From Gammaproteobacteria bacterium (GTDB lineage Bacteria; Pseudomonadota; Gammaproteobacteria; Pseudomonadales; Azotimanducaceae), in the NCBI GenBank assembly GCA_026706935.1, contig JAPOXV010000018.1, positions 772,176 to 836,175 on the forward strand: 64,000 nt of DNA. Reading direction: 5' to 3'. Below the pieces are notes generated by a model, which worked only from the letters and a program-made list of their open reading frames with translations, made no database searches and was not told the DNA's origin. Within the stretch, counting starts at the first letter, position 1. Each line of letters opens with the position of its first letter. Position numbers and translations under genes: made by a program. Below, piece by piece: positions 8,999-18,969 of this stretch.

Positions 8999-10348
8999 AT
9001 GCTAGGTGCAAGTTCATTGCTTTGTACGGTTCTGCTTTTCGCCGGAAACCCGTGTGAGCCCATGCGCATTCTCGATCAGATGATCGAGTCGATTCACGAC
9101 GACATGGCGGGTGAACATTGGTACGAAGTGCGCTTTCAAGATAGGACGATTGGAAGTCTGCACGAGTCCCGATCGAAATTACCGTCCGGTGAATACGTTC
9201 TCAATCGCTCTCTCCGATTCAGTTTGATGCGGAACCGGATAACGCACGTTGAGGAGCGAATCGTGTTTTCAAGCGAATTCCCCTACCCGCTACTTAAAGC
9301 CGACCAAGAGACTACGGTGACGCATCGTGGACATCGTACTCGCTCCCTACGCTCGTTTCCGATCGAAACGATGAGCGACCTTCAACAGTCGACATTGAGT
9401 TACCTGGATACCCAGGCGTTTCATCCGCGATGGATTGCTAATCGAGATCAAATCGAAACCCGTTCGATCGACTTCGTCGACATTGATTCCAATACAACCA
9501 CATGGAGGATTAGCGCATCGGCTCACAATGACTCGGACCTCACCATAACTAGCGCTGATGGTTCAACAACACATCTCGTTTCTTCGACCGGCGTTCCGTC
9601 TCATTCAGATCTAGTTGGTGGCATCCATTTAAGTGCAGTGGAAGGGCCGTTAACTCAACCTTGGGCGGACAATGAGTACGTCTTTGACTCCGGTGGCGTC
9701 AGTGTTCCTGTCAATGAAGCCATCGCTGATCACCATCGACTGGTCGCTCTGACATTGCGTCTAGACGCGAGTGACGTGTCGAGGAATCTCTGGAAACCAA
9801 TCAGCGACAACGATGGTTTCATTCGGATCGATCGTCGAAGCCCACAGCCAACTGATGAGCACCAAATCGAGGCGGCCCATCTTCATGCGGAGCTTCCGGC
9901 ACATGGTTCAGTCTCAAGCCTCATCCGTGAAGTTGAAATCGATAGCAAGGCGACATACACAAACGTGAAACGATTGGTCGACTCACTTTACGAGCGAATC
10001 GAATATGAAGACATTTCTCACGCTTCGTCCATAGAAGCTACGCTTAGCCGAAAGACTGGCGACTGCACTGAATTCGCGGATTTAGTCGATGCTGTCGCAA
10101 CTAAGCTTGGCTGGGATTCGCGAATCCGGACGGGTCTCGCCTACCACTCGCCTTCACAAACGTTTCGACCTCACTCGTGGAATGAAATCGCGATCGATGG
10201 ACACTGGATTTCCGCTGATGCGAGCTGGGGTCAGTTTCCCGCCGACGCGAGCCATGTACCATTCCCCCGCGCAAATGTACTCGCCTTGTTAGCGCAAGCG
10301 TCGAGTACGCGGTTTGAAGTTGTTGACCATCAATACACTGTCGATTGA
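8999..10348 (+). CDS. Transglutaminase-like (papain-like fold) protein, exported
   Basis: 449 residues with a short N-terminal hydrophobic segment (MLGASSLLCTVLLFAG) that can act as a signal sequence. The C-terminal 140 residues form a transglutaminase-core domain with the Cys-His-Asp triad in order: SRKTGDCTEFADL (Cys), FRPHSWNEI (His) and HWISADASWGQ (Asp). The long N-terminal region begins with WYEVRFQDRTIGS, resembling the domain that often precedes such cores in proteobacterial proteins. Probable peptidase or amidase-like activity rather than true crosslinking; the substrate is unknown. Downstream, 50 bp away, is an oxidoreductase gene with its own ribosome site. Confidence 0.85.
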   Translation: MLGASSLLCTVLLFAGNPCEPMRILDQMIESIHDDMAGEHWYEVRFQDRTIGSLHESRSKLPSGEYVLNRSLRFSLMRNRITHVEERIVFSSEFPYPLLKADQETTVTHRGHRTRSLRSFPIETMSDLQQSTLSYLDTQAFHPRWIANRDQIETRSIDFVDIDSNTTTWRISASAHNDSDLTITSADGSTTHLVSSTGVPSHSDLVGGIHLSAVEGPLTQPWADNEYVFDSGGVSVPVNEAIADHHRLVALTLRLDASDVSRNLWKPISDNDGFIRIDRRSPQPTDEHQIEAAHLHAELPAHGSVSSLIREVEIDSKATYTNVKRLVDSLYERIEYEDISHASSIEATLSRKTGDCTEFADLVDAVATKLGWDSRIRTGLAYHSPSQTFRPHSWNEIAIDGHWISADASWGQFPADASHVPFPRANVLALLAQASSTRFEVVDHQYTVD

Positions 10349-10398
10349 TCGATGTCCACAATCAATCGCCACCGCACCAATGATCAAGGAATTCCAAT

Positions 10399-11397
10399 AT
10401 GAAATCTAGAGAAGTACGCCTCGTCAGTCGCCCGGTCGGCATGCCAAAGCCGGAGGACTTTACCGTTGTTGAGATCGACTTACCTGATCCTGCTGACGGT
10501 GAAATTGCGGTCAAGAATGTGAGTCTTACGGTAGACCCATATATGCGTGGACGCATGGTCGACCGAAAATCCTACGTCGCAGGTTTCGATCTTTCGGAAA
10601 CCCTTACGGGTGGTGCGATCGGTCGTGTCGAAGCATCTAACGACTCAAACTTTTCCGTAGGGGACTATGTGGAATCAAGTTGGGGCTGGCGTGAAGCGTG
10701 GGTCAGTTCGACACGCGGTGTCCGAAAACTAGGTGAGTTGAAAGCACCAGCATCGGCATACCTGGGAATACTTGGGATGCCCGGAATGACCGCGTATGTT
10801 GGACTACTCGACGTTGGCCAACTCAAAGAAGGAGAAACGGTCTTCGTATCCGGTGCTGCAGGCGCGGTTGGCAGTGCTGTAGGACAAATCGCCAAAATCA
10901 AGAATTGCACGGCGATTGGAAGTGCTGGCGGCACTGAGAAAGTCCAACACCTAGTCGACGATCTAGGTTTCGATCACGGCATCGACTATCGGGAAGGAAA
11001 CCTGACACAGCAGCTGATGCAGTGCGCGCCACAAGGATTGGATGTCTACTTCGACAATGTCGGTGGCGAACATCTTGAAGCAGCGCTTAACTGTATGCGA
11101 CCAAACGGAAGGCTCCCGCTTTGCGGAGCAATCTCGCAATACAACGCGACCGAGCCCGTACCCGGACCACGCAATCTGGCCATCGCAATTGGATCGCAGC
11201 TGACACTGAAGGGATTCATCGTGTCGAACTACAACCATTTACGTGATGACTTCATGCGTGACATGACTGATTGGGTCTTGAGTGGACAACTGAAATATCG
11301 TGAAACGATCTTCGAGGGGATCAACAACATGCCCGATGCATTCATCGGCCTGTTCACCGGTGCAAACACCGGCAAGATGATCGTAAATCTCGAATGA
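10399..11397 (+). CDS. MDR-superfamily NADP-dependent oxidoreductase (CurA/LTB4DH-like)
   Basis: 332-residue medium-chain reductase of the zinc-free alkenal/one reductase group, which reduces alpha,beta-unsaturated ketones or aldehydes with NADPH. The N-terminal VDPYMRGRM motif is diagnostic of this group. The Rossmann core has VFVSGAAGAVGSAVGQIAKI (about 150-169), followed by YFDNVGGEHLEAAL and CGAISQYN. ATG is preceded by AAGGAATTCCAAT, a good ribosome site. The substrate is not deducible. Followed by a gap of about 220 bp with no gene. Confidence 0.93.
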   Translation: MKSREVRLVSRPVGMPKPEDFTVVEIDLPDPADGEIAVKNVSLTVDPYMRGRMVDRKSYVAGFDLSETLTGGAIGRVEASNDSNFSVGDYVESSWGWREAWVSSTRGVRKLGELKAPASAYLGILGMPGMTAYVGLLDVGQLKEGETVFVSGAAGAVGSAVGQIAKIKNCTAIGSAGGTEKVQHLVDDLGFDHGIDYREGNLTQQLMQCAPQGLDVYFDNVGGEHLEAALNCMRPNGRLPLCGAISQYNATEPVPGPRNLAIAIGSQLTLKGFIVSNYNHLRDDFMRDMTDWVLSGQLKYRETIFEGINNMPDAFIGLFTGANTGKMIVNLE

Positions 11398-11620
11398 ACG
11401 CCTGTTAATCACGATCTCGTGTCAGACAACTAGAAAAGGCGAAATAAATAGACGAAAGTCCTCGAGCGTTCTAACAATCTGTCTAAGATTGCCGCCCATT
11501 AGAGGTTCGGGTCGAACATTCCACGACCTCAATCTTTCCCAAATCCCCATAGACCGGCGCGCTGTAGAGACGCATATACGACGCGCTCGTCGTAAGTAGC
11601 AATCGTCTAGCTCGATCAAA

Positions 11621-13459
11621 ATGGAAGCTGAAGTGCCGACACACGTCCAGCCAACCCGACAAACGATCCTCCGCCTAACCCGCGGTCACCGGCTTCGTTA
11701 CGCTGCAGCCGCATTGCTGTCGACGTCTGGCGCCATGTTGATGCTTCTCGTGCCGTTGATTGGCAAACACGCCCTGAATGTGATCGTCGAGCGCGACTTT
11801 TCGTTCGCGAATGAGTTACTACTCATCGTCTCCGGATGGTTCATGATTCCGCAAGCACTCTTGCCTTATCTAGTCATATCGGCGGTCGCAGGCGTGGTTT
11901 TGACTTCAGTATCGATGACGTGTCAATTCGGGCGCGACCGGTTGTCAGCAGTCGCTTCAGAAGGCATTTGTCAGCGCTTGCGAGAAACGCTTTACGATCG
12001 GTTGCACCACGTCCCAATGAAGTTTTTCGATGAATCGGAAACGGGTGATCTTGTCCAGCGATGCTCTTCGGATATCGAAACCGTACGAGTCTTCATGCAC
12101 AGCGACGTGGACGAAGCAGGTCGGATGCTGCTCTTTCTAGCTGGGATGATCCCGGTGTTGTTTTGGCACAACGCATCTTTGGCATGGTTTGCGTTCATTC
12201 TCATGCCAGTCTTGTTTTTCAGTTCGTTCTTCTTCTTCAAGAGCATCACGAAGCTCTTTCAAATCACCGATGAATCGGAAGGCGCTTTGACTTCCGTTAT
12301 CCAAGAAAACCTGACTGGTATACGAGTGGTGCGCGCGTTCGCTCGTCACGAGTACGAAGAAGATCGATTTGAAAAACGCAATCGTGCTTTTCGTGACAAC
12401 TACGTTCGCCTTAACAAAGTTCTGGCGATATATTGGGGTGGAACCGACATCTTTGCGATGATGCAGATCGGCGTGGTGTTGTTTGTCGGCGCGTACTTCT
12501 ATCTGCAGGGGCTGATCAACATCGGTGAGCTCTTTCTGTTTCTAATGTACGTCTCTTACGTCGTCTGGCGTATCAGACACGTCGGACGGCTTATTGCAGA
12601 TGGCGGCAAAGCTGTCGTCGCTTTAAAACGGATCAACTACATTCTGAATACGACGTCAGAAGCCGAACAGCCAATTCCAGATGTCACTAGATTGACGGGC
12701 GATATTGAATTTGAAGATGTCACCATTCGATTTGGTACTGGGAAAGATGCGCTTGACGGTGTTTCTGTACGCATTCATGCAGGCGAAACGATCGGCATTG
12801 TCGGGGCACCTGGTTCAGGTAAATCGACGTTGTTACGCGGGCTTCTTCGTGTCCATGAACTAACGTCCGGCTGTATCCGGGTCGATGGACTCGATATCGC
12901 TACGATCAACCGAAAATGGTTACGGAACAATATCGGCATCGTCCTTCAGGAACCTTTCCTTTACTCTCGTTCAGTAAGAGACAACCTGTTAGTCGGCAAA
13001 GAAGACGCGACCGATACCGAGCTGTTTGACGCGACCAACGAAGCAGCGTTACACCAGTCCATCGAGAGCTTCAGCGACGGCTATGAATCAATGATCGGTG
13101 AACGAGGTGTGACCCTTTCAGGCGGTCAACGACAACGACTCGCGCTCGCGCGCGCGCTTTTGAAGGAACCACCAATTCTGATTCTTGATGACGCGCTATC
13201 TGCAGTTGATACGAATACCGAGAACGAGATATTGGATAGCTTGGAAGCGAGACGTGGTAAGCACACGACCTTCATCGTCGCCCATCGTCTATCTACGTTG
13301 CGAAGCGTCGATCGGATTCTTGTGTTCTCGCATGGCAAACTGGTTCAAGCTGGCTCGCACGACGAGCTATCACACCGACCAGGTCCATATCACGAACTTT
13401 GTCAGCTGCAAGACCTGATGGATCAGTCAATCAAACTCGAGTCACTCGGTCATGTCTGA
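11621..13459 (+). CDS. ABC exporter half-transporter, degenerate-ATP-site subunit (MdlA/YheI-like)
   Basis: 612 residues: six-TM exporter domain (about 20-330) followed by an ATPase domain. Walker A is GAPGSGKST (near 395), the signature is canonical (LSGGQRQRLALARALL), and Walker B is ILILDDALSAVD, where Asp replaces the catalytic Glu. The switch His is present in FIVAHRLSTL. The next gene overlaps by 8 bp and encodes the partner half, so this is one subunit of a heterodimeric exporter like MdlA/MdlB or YheI/YheH. The Glu-to-Asp change sits in the ATP site that this subunit's Walker motifs share with the partner's odd LSAGE signature. Substrate unknown (drug or lipid-like). Confidence 0.93.
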   Translation: MEAEVPTHVQPTRQTILRLTRGHRLRYAAAALLSTSGAMLMLLVPLIGKHALNVIVERDFSFANELLLIVSGWFMIPQALLPYLVISAVAGVVLTSVSMTCQFGRDRLSAVASEGICQRLRETLYDRLHHVPMKFFDESETGDLVQRCSSDIETVRVFMHSDVDEAGRMLLFLAGMIPVLFWHNASLAWFAFILMPVLFFSSFFFFKSITKLFQITDESEGALTSVIQENLTGIRVVRAFARHEYEEDRFEKRNRAFRDNYVRLNKVLAIYWGGTDIFAMMQIGVVLFVGAYFYLQGLINIGELFLFLMYVSYVVWRIRHVGRLIADGGKAVVALKRINYILNTTSEAEQPIPDVTRLTGDIEFEDVTIRFGTGKDALDGVSVRIHAGETIGIVGAPGSGKSTLLRGLLRVHELTSGCIRVDGLDIATINRKWLRNNIGIVLQEPFLYSRSVRDNLLVGKEDATDTELFDATNEAALHQSIESFSDGYESMIGERGVTLSGGQRQRLALARALLKEPPILILDDALSAVDTNTENEILDSLEARRGKHTTFIVAHRLSTLRSVDRILVFSHGKLVQAGSHDELSHRPGPYHELCQLQDLMDQSIKLESLGHV

Positions 13460-15332
13460 TCTGTTACTCGAAGACGAACATTTTGATCCGACTGCGGCGC
13501 CTTCAGTCGATTGGGGACTCTGGCGTCAGCTGTTCCGTTACGTCACGCCCTACAAACGTGAACTCGTATTCCTAGTCTTGACCGCCGTCATCACCGGCGT
13601 GCTGGAACCTCTCTACGCGCTCATCACGAAATGGCTTCTGGACGACATCGTCGCTAATGGCGCGGATGCGTCCATCACTATGTGGGGTGTTTTCTACGTC
13701 GCGATGGTGCTGGTCTTAGCCGGTTCTGTCGGCTTTTTCCTCTACTTTACGAACAAGCTACGTGTTTACGCAAGTTACGACCTGAGAATCGACGCATTCC
13801 AGAACCTGCAGAAACAATCCTTCGCGTACTTCGATCGAAGACCCGTCGGTTGGCTAGTCGCCCGATTGACGTCTGATTGCGAGCGATTGACAAACATCCT
13901 TTGTTGGGCGTTACTGGACATCATTTGGGGTGTAACGATGGTCCTTGCTACCTGCTTCGCTTTGGCGTGGTTGAGCTGGAAGATCACACTCGTTATGTTG
14001 TTGGTCATGCCGTTTATCTTCTGGGTTTCAGCGAAGTTCCAACGATCGATTCTCGGTTCTGCTCGCGAAGTACGAGCAACTAACTCTCGTATCACAGGTT
14101 CATTCAATGAAGGCATCATGGGCATGGAAACGAGTAAGGTCTTTGTTCAGGAACGAACAAATGCTCGCAGATTCAGTTCGCAGACTAACCAAATGTTCAA
14201 GGCGTCGGTGCGCAACTTAACGCTTGCTGCGATCTATGTCCCGATCATCGTAACCGCGAGCAGCGTTTCATACGGGTTAGCACTTGCCTACGGAGGGTCG
14301 GAAATGTTGGCCGGAAGTATCGCTGTGACGACGTTGATCACTTTCATGATGCTAGTCACGCATTTCTTCGAACCATTCGAACTTGTGGGCAATTGGTTTG
14401 CGGAATTGCAGATGGCCCAAGCGAGTGCGGAACGTGTACTTAGCATCATTCAAGCAGAGCCCGAGATCACAGACTCTACCACTGTTAAGGAAGCGATTCA
14501 ATTTCACAGCGATTCGAAATCCGCGCGCGCCGTCGCAGTCGATGGCGGTGCACCCGATATCGGTGAGATTGAACTCGTGAACTTGGGTTTCGGCTACGAA
14601 ACTAACCGATCGGTACTTAGCGGTGTTAATTTAAAAGTGAAGCGAGGTCAGACGATTGCGTTCGTCGGCCCTACGGGCGGCGGTAAGACGACACTCGTAA
14701 ACGTCATCTGTCGTTTTTACGAACCAACGAGAGGGGGCGTTTACTTTGATGGCGTCGACTATCGAAACCGTAGCCAACATTGGCTACATTCAAACCTCGG
14801 CATCGTGTTACAACAAGCGCACGTCTTCAGTGGAACAGTCCGAGACAACATCAGATACGGCAATCTAGACGCGACTGATCAAGAAGTTGAGGAAGCTGCC
14901 AGATTAGCGGAGGCACACGAATTTATCTCCGAACTTGAAGATGGCTATGACACGGAAGTAGGCGAAGGTGGAAATCGTCTGTCTGCCGGTGAGAAGCAAT
15001 TGCTATCGTTCGCTCGCGCGATTCTCGCCGATCCCCAGATACTCGTCCTAGACGAAGCTACGAGCTCCGTCGACACTGAAACAGAGCAAAAGATTCAACA
15101 CGGTATCGAACGCATGTTGACTGGGCGCATTAGTTTCATCATTGCCCACCGCCTAACTACGATTCGGAATGCCGACCTTATCGTCTTCATCGACGACGGA
15201 AAAATCGTTGAAGCTGGATCGCACGAGGAGTTGTTGAAGTCGAGAGGACGATATTTTGAGTTGTATGCCCAACAGAGCATGGACCACTCCTTCCGTGCTG
15301 CATGGAAGCACGAGACCCTGTCGGCTTCGTAG
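13452..15332 (+). CDS. ABC exporter half-transporter, catalytic-site subunit (MdlB/YheH-like)
   Basis: 626 residues with a six-TM domain and an ATPase domain. Walker A is GPTGGGKTT, the signature is non-canonical LSAGEKQLLSFARAIL, and Walker B is LVLDEATSSVD with the catalytic Glu intact; the switch His is in FIIAHRLTTI. It begins inside the end of the previous gene (8-bp overlap), consistent with translational coupling and heterodimer assembly. The canonical ATP site is formed by this subunit's Walker motifs and the LSGGQ of its partner. A linker of about 40 residues (ITDSTTVKEAIQFHSDSKSA) lies before the ATPase domain. Inner-membrane exporter, substrate unknown. Confidence 0.93.
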   Translation: MSDLLLEDEHFDPTAAPSVDWGLWRQLFRYVTPYKRELVFLVLTAVITGVLEPLYALITKWLLDDIVANGADASITMWGVFYVAMVLVLAGSVGFFLYFTNKLRVYASYDLRIDAFQNLQKQSFAYFDRRPVGWLVARLTSDCERLTNILCWALLDIIWGVTMVLATCFALAWLSWKITLVMLLVMPFIFWVSAKFQRSILGSAREVRATNSRITGSFNEGIMGMETSKVFVQERTNARRFSSQTNQMFKASVRNLTLAAIYVPIIVTASSVSYGLALAYGGSEMLAGSIAVTTLITFMMLVTHFFEPFELVGNWFAELQMAQASAERVLSIIQAEPEITDSTTVKEAIQFHSDSKSARAVAVDGGAPDIGEIELVNLGFGYETNRSVLSGVNLKVKRGQTIAFVGPTGGGKTTLVNVICRFYEPTRGGVYFDGVDYRNRSQHWLHSNLGIVLQQAHVFSGTVRDNIRYGNLDATDQEVEEAARLAEAHEFISELEDGYDTEVGEGGNRLSAGEKQLLSFARAILADPQILVLDEATSSVDTETEQKIQHGIERMLTGRISFIIAHRLTTIRNADLIVFIDDGKIVEAGSHEELLKSRGRYFELYAQQSMDHSFRAAWKHETLSAS

Positions 15333-15395
15333 GTGCTATCCGGTCGATCGTGCATATCATCTATTGACCCGACCTTAAAGCGAAAACAAACACAC

Positions 15396-15794
15396 GTGGA
15401 ATCTGAAGAGATCTCTCTTCGTCTCGCGCCGCTGTTCGCCGAAATGGATAAGCAGTGCATGGTGACGGATCATCTGATGGACAAGGATCAATGGCGGATC
15501 TTTCTGACCACGATGTGGAGCAATCTCGTGATGGATCCTGAGAATCTCGACCTGACCGAAGAAGACTTGGAAGATGCATACAAAGTCATCGAAAAGGAAG
15601 CAGAGAATCGGTTAGGTGGAAAAGATGCGCTGGTCGACGCGTTTCGTTTTCTGACGACGAAAGACGGCGAAAGGTGCATGGAGAAGGCTAAATTACGCAA
15701 GAGCCACAAAGACATGCTGCTTTACTTCGCATCCATGATGGTCGATCCGGAACGTCATAAGCAATACATGGCAGAGATTCGCGACGCGACGTAG
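15396..15794 (+). CDS. Hypothetical protein, helical, acidic
   Basis: About 132 residues from a GTG at 15396 (VESEEISLRLAPLFAEMDK). The frame is open upstream to a GTG at 15333, but that extension is basic and unlike the rest. No family recognised. The protein is predicted to be soluble and mostly alpha-helical, with many Asp/Glu and Met residues (DLTEEDLEDAYKVIEKEAENRL; LYFASMMVDPERHKQYM). It lies between the ABC exporter and an ankyrin gene in the same direction, and may be read through from the former. The start is uncertain; the reading frame itself is convincing because the translation shows no low-complexity or shadow character. Confidence 0.6.
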   Translation: MESEEISLRLAPLFAEMDKQCMVTDHLMDKDQWRIFLTTMWSNLVMDPENLDLTEEDLEDAYKVIEKEAENRLGGKDALVDAFRFLTTKDGERCMEKAKLRKSHKDMLLYFASMMVDPERHKQYMAEIRDAT

Positions 15795-15853
15795 TCCTAG
15801 AAGTACGAAGAAGCGACCTCTCTCTCGATACTAGTGCCTCCCGAGAATCAGAC

Positions 15854-17467
15854 ATGCAACTGATCAAACCAGAAGAACTCAACGACGATGAACTAGACTG
15901 GACCGGACGCGTTCGTAACTCGGACATATGGCAAACACTTATTGCCGCGCGCGAAGGCAATATCACACGTCTCAAGGAACTCATCGATAGAAACCATGAG
16001 CTGGTTACTTGCCAGTACTGGTACGCCTCACCCCTTCATTTCGCTGTGCGAGAAGGTCATCTCGAAGTGGCGAAGCTTCTTGTCGATCATGGTGCAGACC
16101 TGACCGAACAAACACTGTATGGTCAAGAGACATTCCTGCAGGTTGCGACGGATCGTGGTCATACTGATCTCACCGAATACTTACAGGGACTAGCCCGAGA
16201 AAGGCTGGGCTCAGAAGGTGACACACATCCAATCCACACGGCATGCAAGGATGGCGATTTGACGTCGGTCGTTCAGCTACTTGACGTTGATCCCGCGCTC
16301 GTGAATCGAGGCGACGATTTCGGCCGGCGACCAATTCACCATGCCGTCGAAAGCAAGAGTCACGAGCTGATCGAAATACTCGTCGCACGAGGAGCCGAAA
16401 TTGATACTCCCGGTTTTTCTAGTGACAGTCGTATCGGTGGTTCTGGATTCCGACCGATCGCTAACGCGTTTTGGCGCCACAACGTGTGGGCACAGCGAAA
16501 CGACTATGAGACCGCACAACTCTTACTGAAACACGGCGCTAATTACTCGATGACGATTGCGGCAGCGCTCGGTGATGAAGCACGGGTTCGGGAATTGCTT
16601 GCAAGTGAGCCCACCCTCTGCGATCATCAGGAACCTGGTGGCAAACGCGCTTTGTCTGCTGCAGCGGAACGAAATTACGTTGATATCGTCAATGTATTGT
16701 TGGAAGCAGGTGCGAACCCAAACCTTGAGGAAGGTGAAAACTGCCCACAGGGTTACGCGCTTTGGGCTGCATCACACTTTGGTTATTTCGAAATAGCCGA
16801 AGCGCTGCTCGCTGCAGGCGCGGACCCTAACGCAATTGTCGAATCTTCAGGAAATCCCACCGAATCGGCATTCAACCGCGAAATGCGAGAACTGCTTTAT
16901 CGAAACGGTGGTAAAGTCGGTTTCGCTCAATTCTTTCACGAAAACAATGTCGACGTCATTGCTGTTGTACTGCAGAACGCGCCAGAGCGGTTCCAGACGT
17001 CCTTAGCAGTCGAAGGATTTACCCACTCGGTTAGTAATGGCTACGCTACGCTCGTTCACATGATGCTCAACGCTGGGATCAGAGTACCGCCAGTGCTGAC
17101 GTACTGCCAAAGCTATCTATGGTGGGATCTTGAGTTGTGCGAGCTACTTCTACAGCACGACATGGACCCGAATCTACCCAACTGGCAGTCCGTTCGTCCG
17201 CTTCACCACATGGCGCAGAAAAACAACGTCGACGGCGCGAAGTTAATGGTGAAGTACGGCGCTAACCCAAGCTTGATCGATGAGGAATACAACACAACAC
17301 CGCTCGGCTGGGCAGCAAAATCAGGCTCACTCGACTACGTCAAATATCTCCTTGAGCAATTTCCTGATCGCAACGTTCACGAGCCACCTGATATGCCGGA
17401 CTGGTCTCGACCAGTGGAATGGGCTAAGCGCCGCGGCCATCAGGAAATAGTAGAGCTGCTGAGCTAA
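15854..17467 (+). CDS. Ankyrin-repeat protein (537 aa)
   Basis: Soluble solenoid of about a dozen ankyrin repeats for protein-protein contact. Clear repeats include SPLHFAVREGHLEVAKLLVDHG, RPIHHAVESKSHELIEILVARG, LSAAAERNYVDIVNVLLEAG, ALWAASHFGYFEIAEALLAAG and the final TPLGWAAKSGSLDYVKYLL (each shown as a core block). There is no signal peptide or TM helix; the N-terminus (LIKPEELNDDELDWTGRV) is a short acidic leader, so a cytoplasmic location is expected. It converges with the minus-strand gene 22 bp away. A second ankyrin protein is at 18970-19908. No enzymatic domain is visible and the partner is unknown. Confidence 0.9.
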   Translation: MQLIKPEELNDDELDWTGRVRNSDIWQTLIAAREGNITRLKELIDRNHELVTCQYWYASPLHFAVREGHLEVAKLLVDHGADLTEQTLYGQETFLQVATDRGHTDLTEYLQGLARERLGSEGDTHPIHTACKDGDLTSVVQLLDVDPALVNRGDDFGRRPIHHAVESKSHELIEILVARGAEIDTPGFSSDSRIGGSGFRPIANAFWRHNVWAQRNDYETAQLLLKHGANYSMTIAAALGDEARVRELLASEPTLCDHQEPGGKRALSAAAERNYVDIVNVLLEAGANPNLEEGENCPQGYALWAASHFGYFEIAEALLAAGADPNAIVESSGNPTESAFNREMRELLYRNGGKVGFAQFFHENNVDVIAVVLQNAPERFQTSLAVEGFTHSVSNGYATLVHMMLNAGIRVPPVLTYCQSYLWWDLELCELLLQHDMDPNLPNWQSVRPLHHMAQKNNVDGAKLMVKYGANPSLIDEEYNTTPLGWAAKSGSLDYVKYLLEQFPDRNVHEPPDMPDWSRPVEWAKRRGHQEIVELLS

Positions 17468-17489
17468 TCTACTTTCGTCGATAGCACGA

Positions 17490-17981
17490 TCACACAGCCA
17501 CGATCCTATAGCGCAGCATCACGCGACTATCGTCGTTTAAACCTTCGCGAAATCGAGGTCCCCAGACTCCCCATTCGTCGGTGTATTTCCCACCCATCGT
17601 CGTAAGCACCTTGTCCTGTGCATCGGGATCGTCCTCAATCGCGCCTTCGAGCATGAGCTCCGGTGCCGACCGGTAGCTGTCGCCTGCGTTCCTCCATAGA
17701 CCAAACTCACCAACCCAAATTCGTGCAGAAGTCAGCCCTTGCCGAATCGCATTCGCTCGCCAAGCGTCAAACTGTGTTACGACGTAAACATGATCGTCGC
17801 CATCGTATATGAACCATATTTCACCCTTACATTCACTCTCTTCTCCATCAGATTTGATCGGTGTTAGATAGATCAAACGCGAAGTCGAGAGCGCGTTTTT
17901 CGTCGAATCGGTAACGGCTCCAAGCAATGGCAGGAATGGTGTAAGACTCACACCAAGTACCGTCTGTCGTCTAGTCAGCAT
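17490..17981 (-). CDS. Exported pyridoxamine-phosphate-oxidase-like (split-barrel) protein
   Basis: 163 residues. The N-terminus MLTRRQTVLGVSLTPFLPLLGAV resembles a Tat-type signal (RRQTVLG followed by a hydrophobic run). The mature part, with RLIYLTPIKSDGEES, KGEIWFIYDGDDHVYVV and ARIWVGEFG, has the alternating strand pattern of FMN/F420-binding split-barrel proteins, and it keeps the Arg-Ala-Asn-Ala-Ile stretch typical of that fold. Family assignment is inferred from pattern only; cofactor use is unproven. The gene lies downstream of a phytanoyl-CoA dioxygenase gene on the same strand with a 36-bp gap, so they may be co-transcribed. Confidence 0.55.
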   Translation of the reverse strand: MLTRRQTVLGVSLTPFLPLLGAVTDSTKNALSTSRLIYLTPIKSDGEESECKGEIWFIYDGDDHVYVVTQFDAWRANAIRQGLTSARIWVGEFGLWRNAGDSYRSAPELMLEGAIEDDPDAQDKVLTTMGGKYTDEWGVWGPRFREGLNDDSRVMLRYRIVAV

Positions 17982-18017
17982 CGTGAAACTCCTAGTAATG
18001 AAACAAAGTTGAGTCGT

Positions 18018-18914
18018 CTAGCTTTCGGACGCCTCGTCTTTGAATAGAGACTCAAAGAACCATTGTGCGCCTGCAGGTTCTTCAAGCAATCGTTGCTGCC
18101 GGTGGGTTAACGTGATGTGTTCTGGCGCCGTCACGCGGGTGCGAGACCACGTTAATTGCGACGCGCAGTACTTGTACAGTAAGGAGCGACGCTCGTGATC
18201 TGCAGACCACGCCATAGTGCCATGTGTCGTAGCTTCCGTAAAAAACGTCACGCTTCCCGTAGGCGCTTCCGGACAAATTACGACCTCATCGAACTTCCCA
18301 TTGCGGATGCAATCTGGCAATTTGAAGTGGCTGTTATGACTGCCAGGAATACAACATAGACCACCCGTATCAGGTCCTGAGTCCGTCAAGTTGAATGCCG
18401 CAACCGCAAATCCGTGTAGTGCTTGATGACCTGGTTGTGGGTAGTACTTTCCAGGTTCCGCCCGGGTAAACGGTTCGGACGCACCGTAGTCGGAATGGAG
18501 GCGACCACTCGGCATTCCTTTTCTCATTCGCATACCGAAGATCCGGTCGAGTCGGAACGCTTCCCCAAGCTGAAATCGCATGATCTGCATGGTTAGGGGG
18601 TGGTCGATGAGGTCCACGAAAGGTTGGCCGTACGCCAAAAAGCCAGGATTCGACTTATATGAACCTCCCGCCATACCGAACCGGTAATTGTCATACACCC
18701 CACGACTACTCTCTTGGGTTCGCTCTTGTCGGTCGGAAGGGAAGTCGGGTAACGTGTCGTCAAGAATCTGATTAAGTGTCGCGACCTGATCCTTACTCAG
18801 GACGTCCTCCACCACTAAGTAGCCCTGCAGATCGTAGAGATATCGATACAGTTCAGCGATTTCGTCGTCGTTCGCCGACCGTAAATAGTCCGCTGAGAGA
18901 TTGGCTTCTGCCAT
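18018..18914 (-). CDS. Phytanoyl-CoA dioxygenase (PhyH) family protein
   Basis: 298-residue Fe(II)/2-oxoglutarate-dependent dioxygenase. The metal-binding triad is visible: H-x-D in GRLHSDYGASEPF, the distal His in EATTHGTMAW, and the 2-oxoglutarate-binding Arg in ERRSLLYKY. The conserved GGLCCIPGSHNSHF block precedes the distal His. Family members hydroxylate diverse small molecules (phytanoyl-CoA, ectoine, natural products, phosphonates), so the substrate cannot be called. It is one of two PhyH genes here, separated by an ankyrin gene; all are on the minus strand with short gaps. Confidence 0.92.
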   Translation of the reverse strand: MAEANLSADYLRSANDDEIAELYRYLYDLQGYLVVEDVLSKDQVATLNQILDDTLPDFPSDRQERTQESSRGVYDNYRFGMAGGSYKSNPGFLAYGQPFVDLIDHPLTMQIMRFQLGEAFRLDRIFGMRMRKGMPSGRLHSDYGASEPFTRAEPGKYYPQPGHQALHGFAVAAFNLTDSGPDTGGLCCIPGSHNSHFKLPDCIRNGKFDEVVICPEAPTGSVTFFTEATTHGTMAWSADHERRSLLYKYCASQLTWSRTRVTAPEHITLTHRQQRLLEEPAGAQWFFESLFKDEASES

Positions 18915-18969
18915 CAGTGCACTCCAATCAATTCTTTAGTAGCCACATTGAGATGGGAATCATGTCAGA

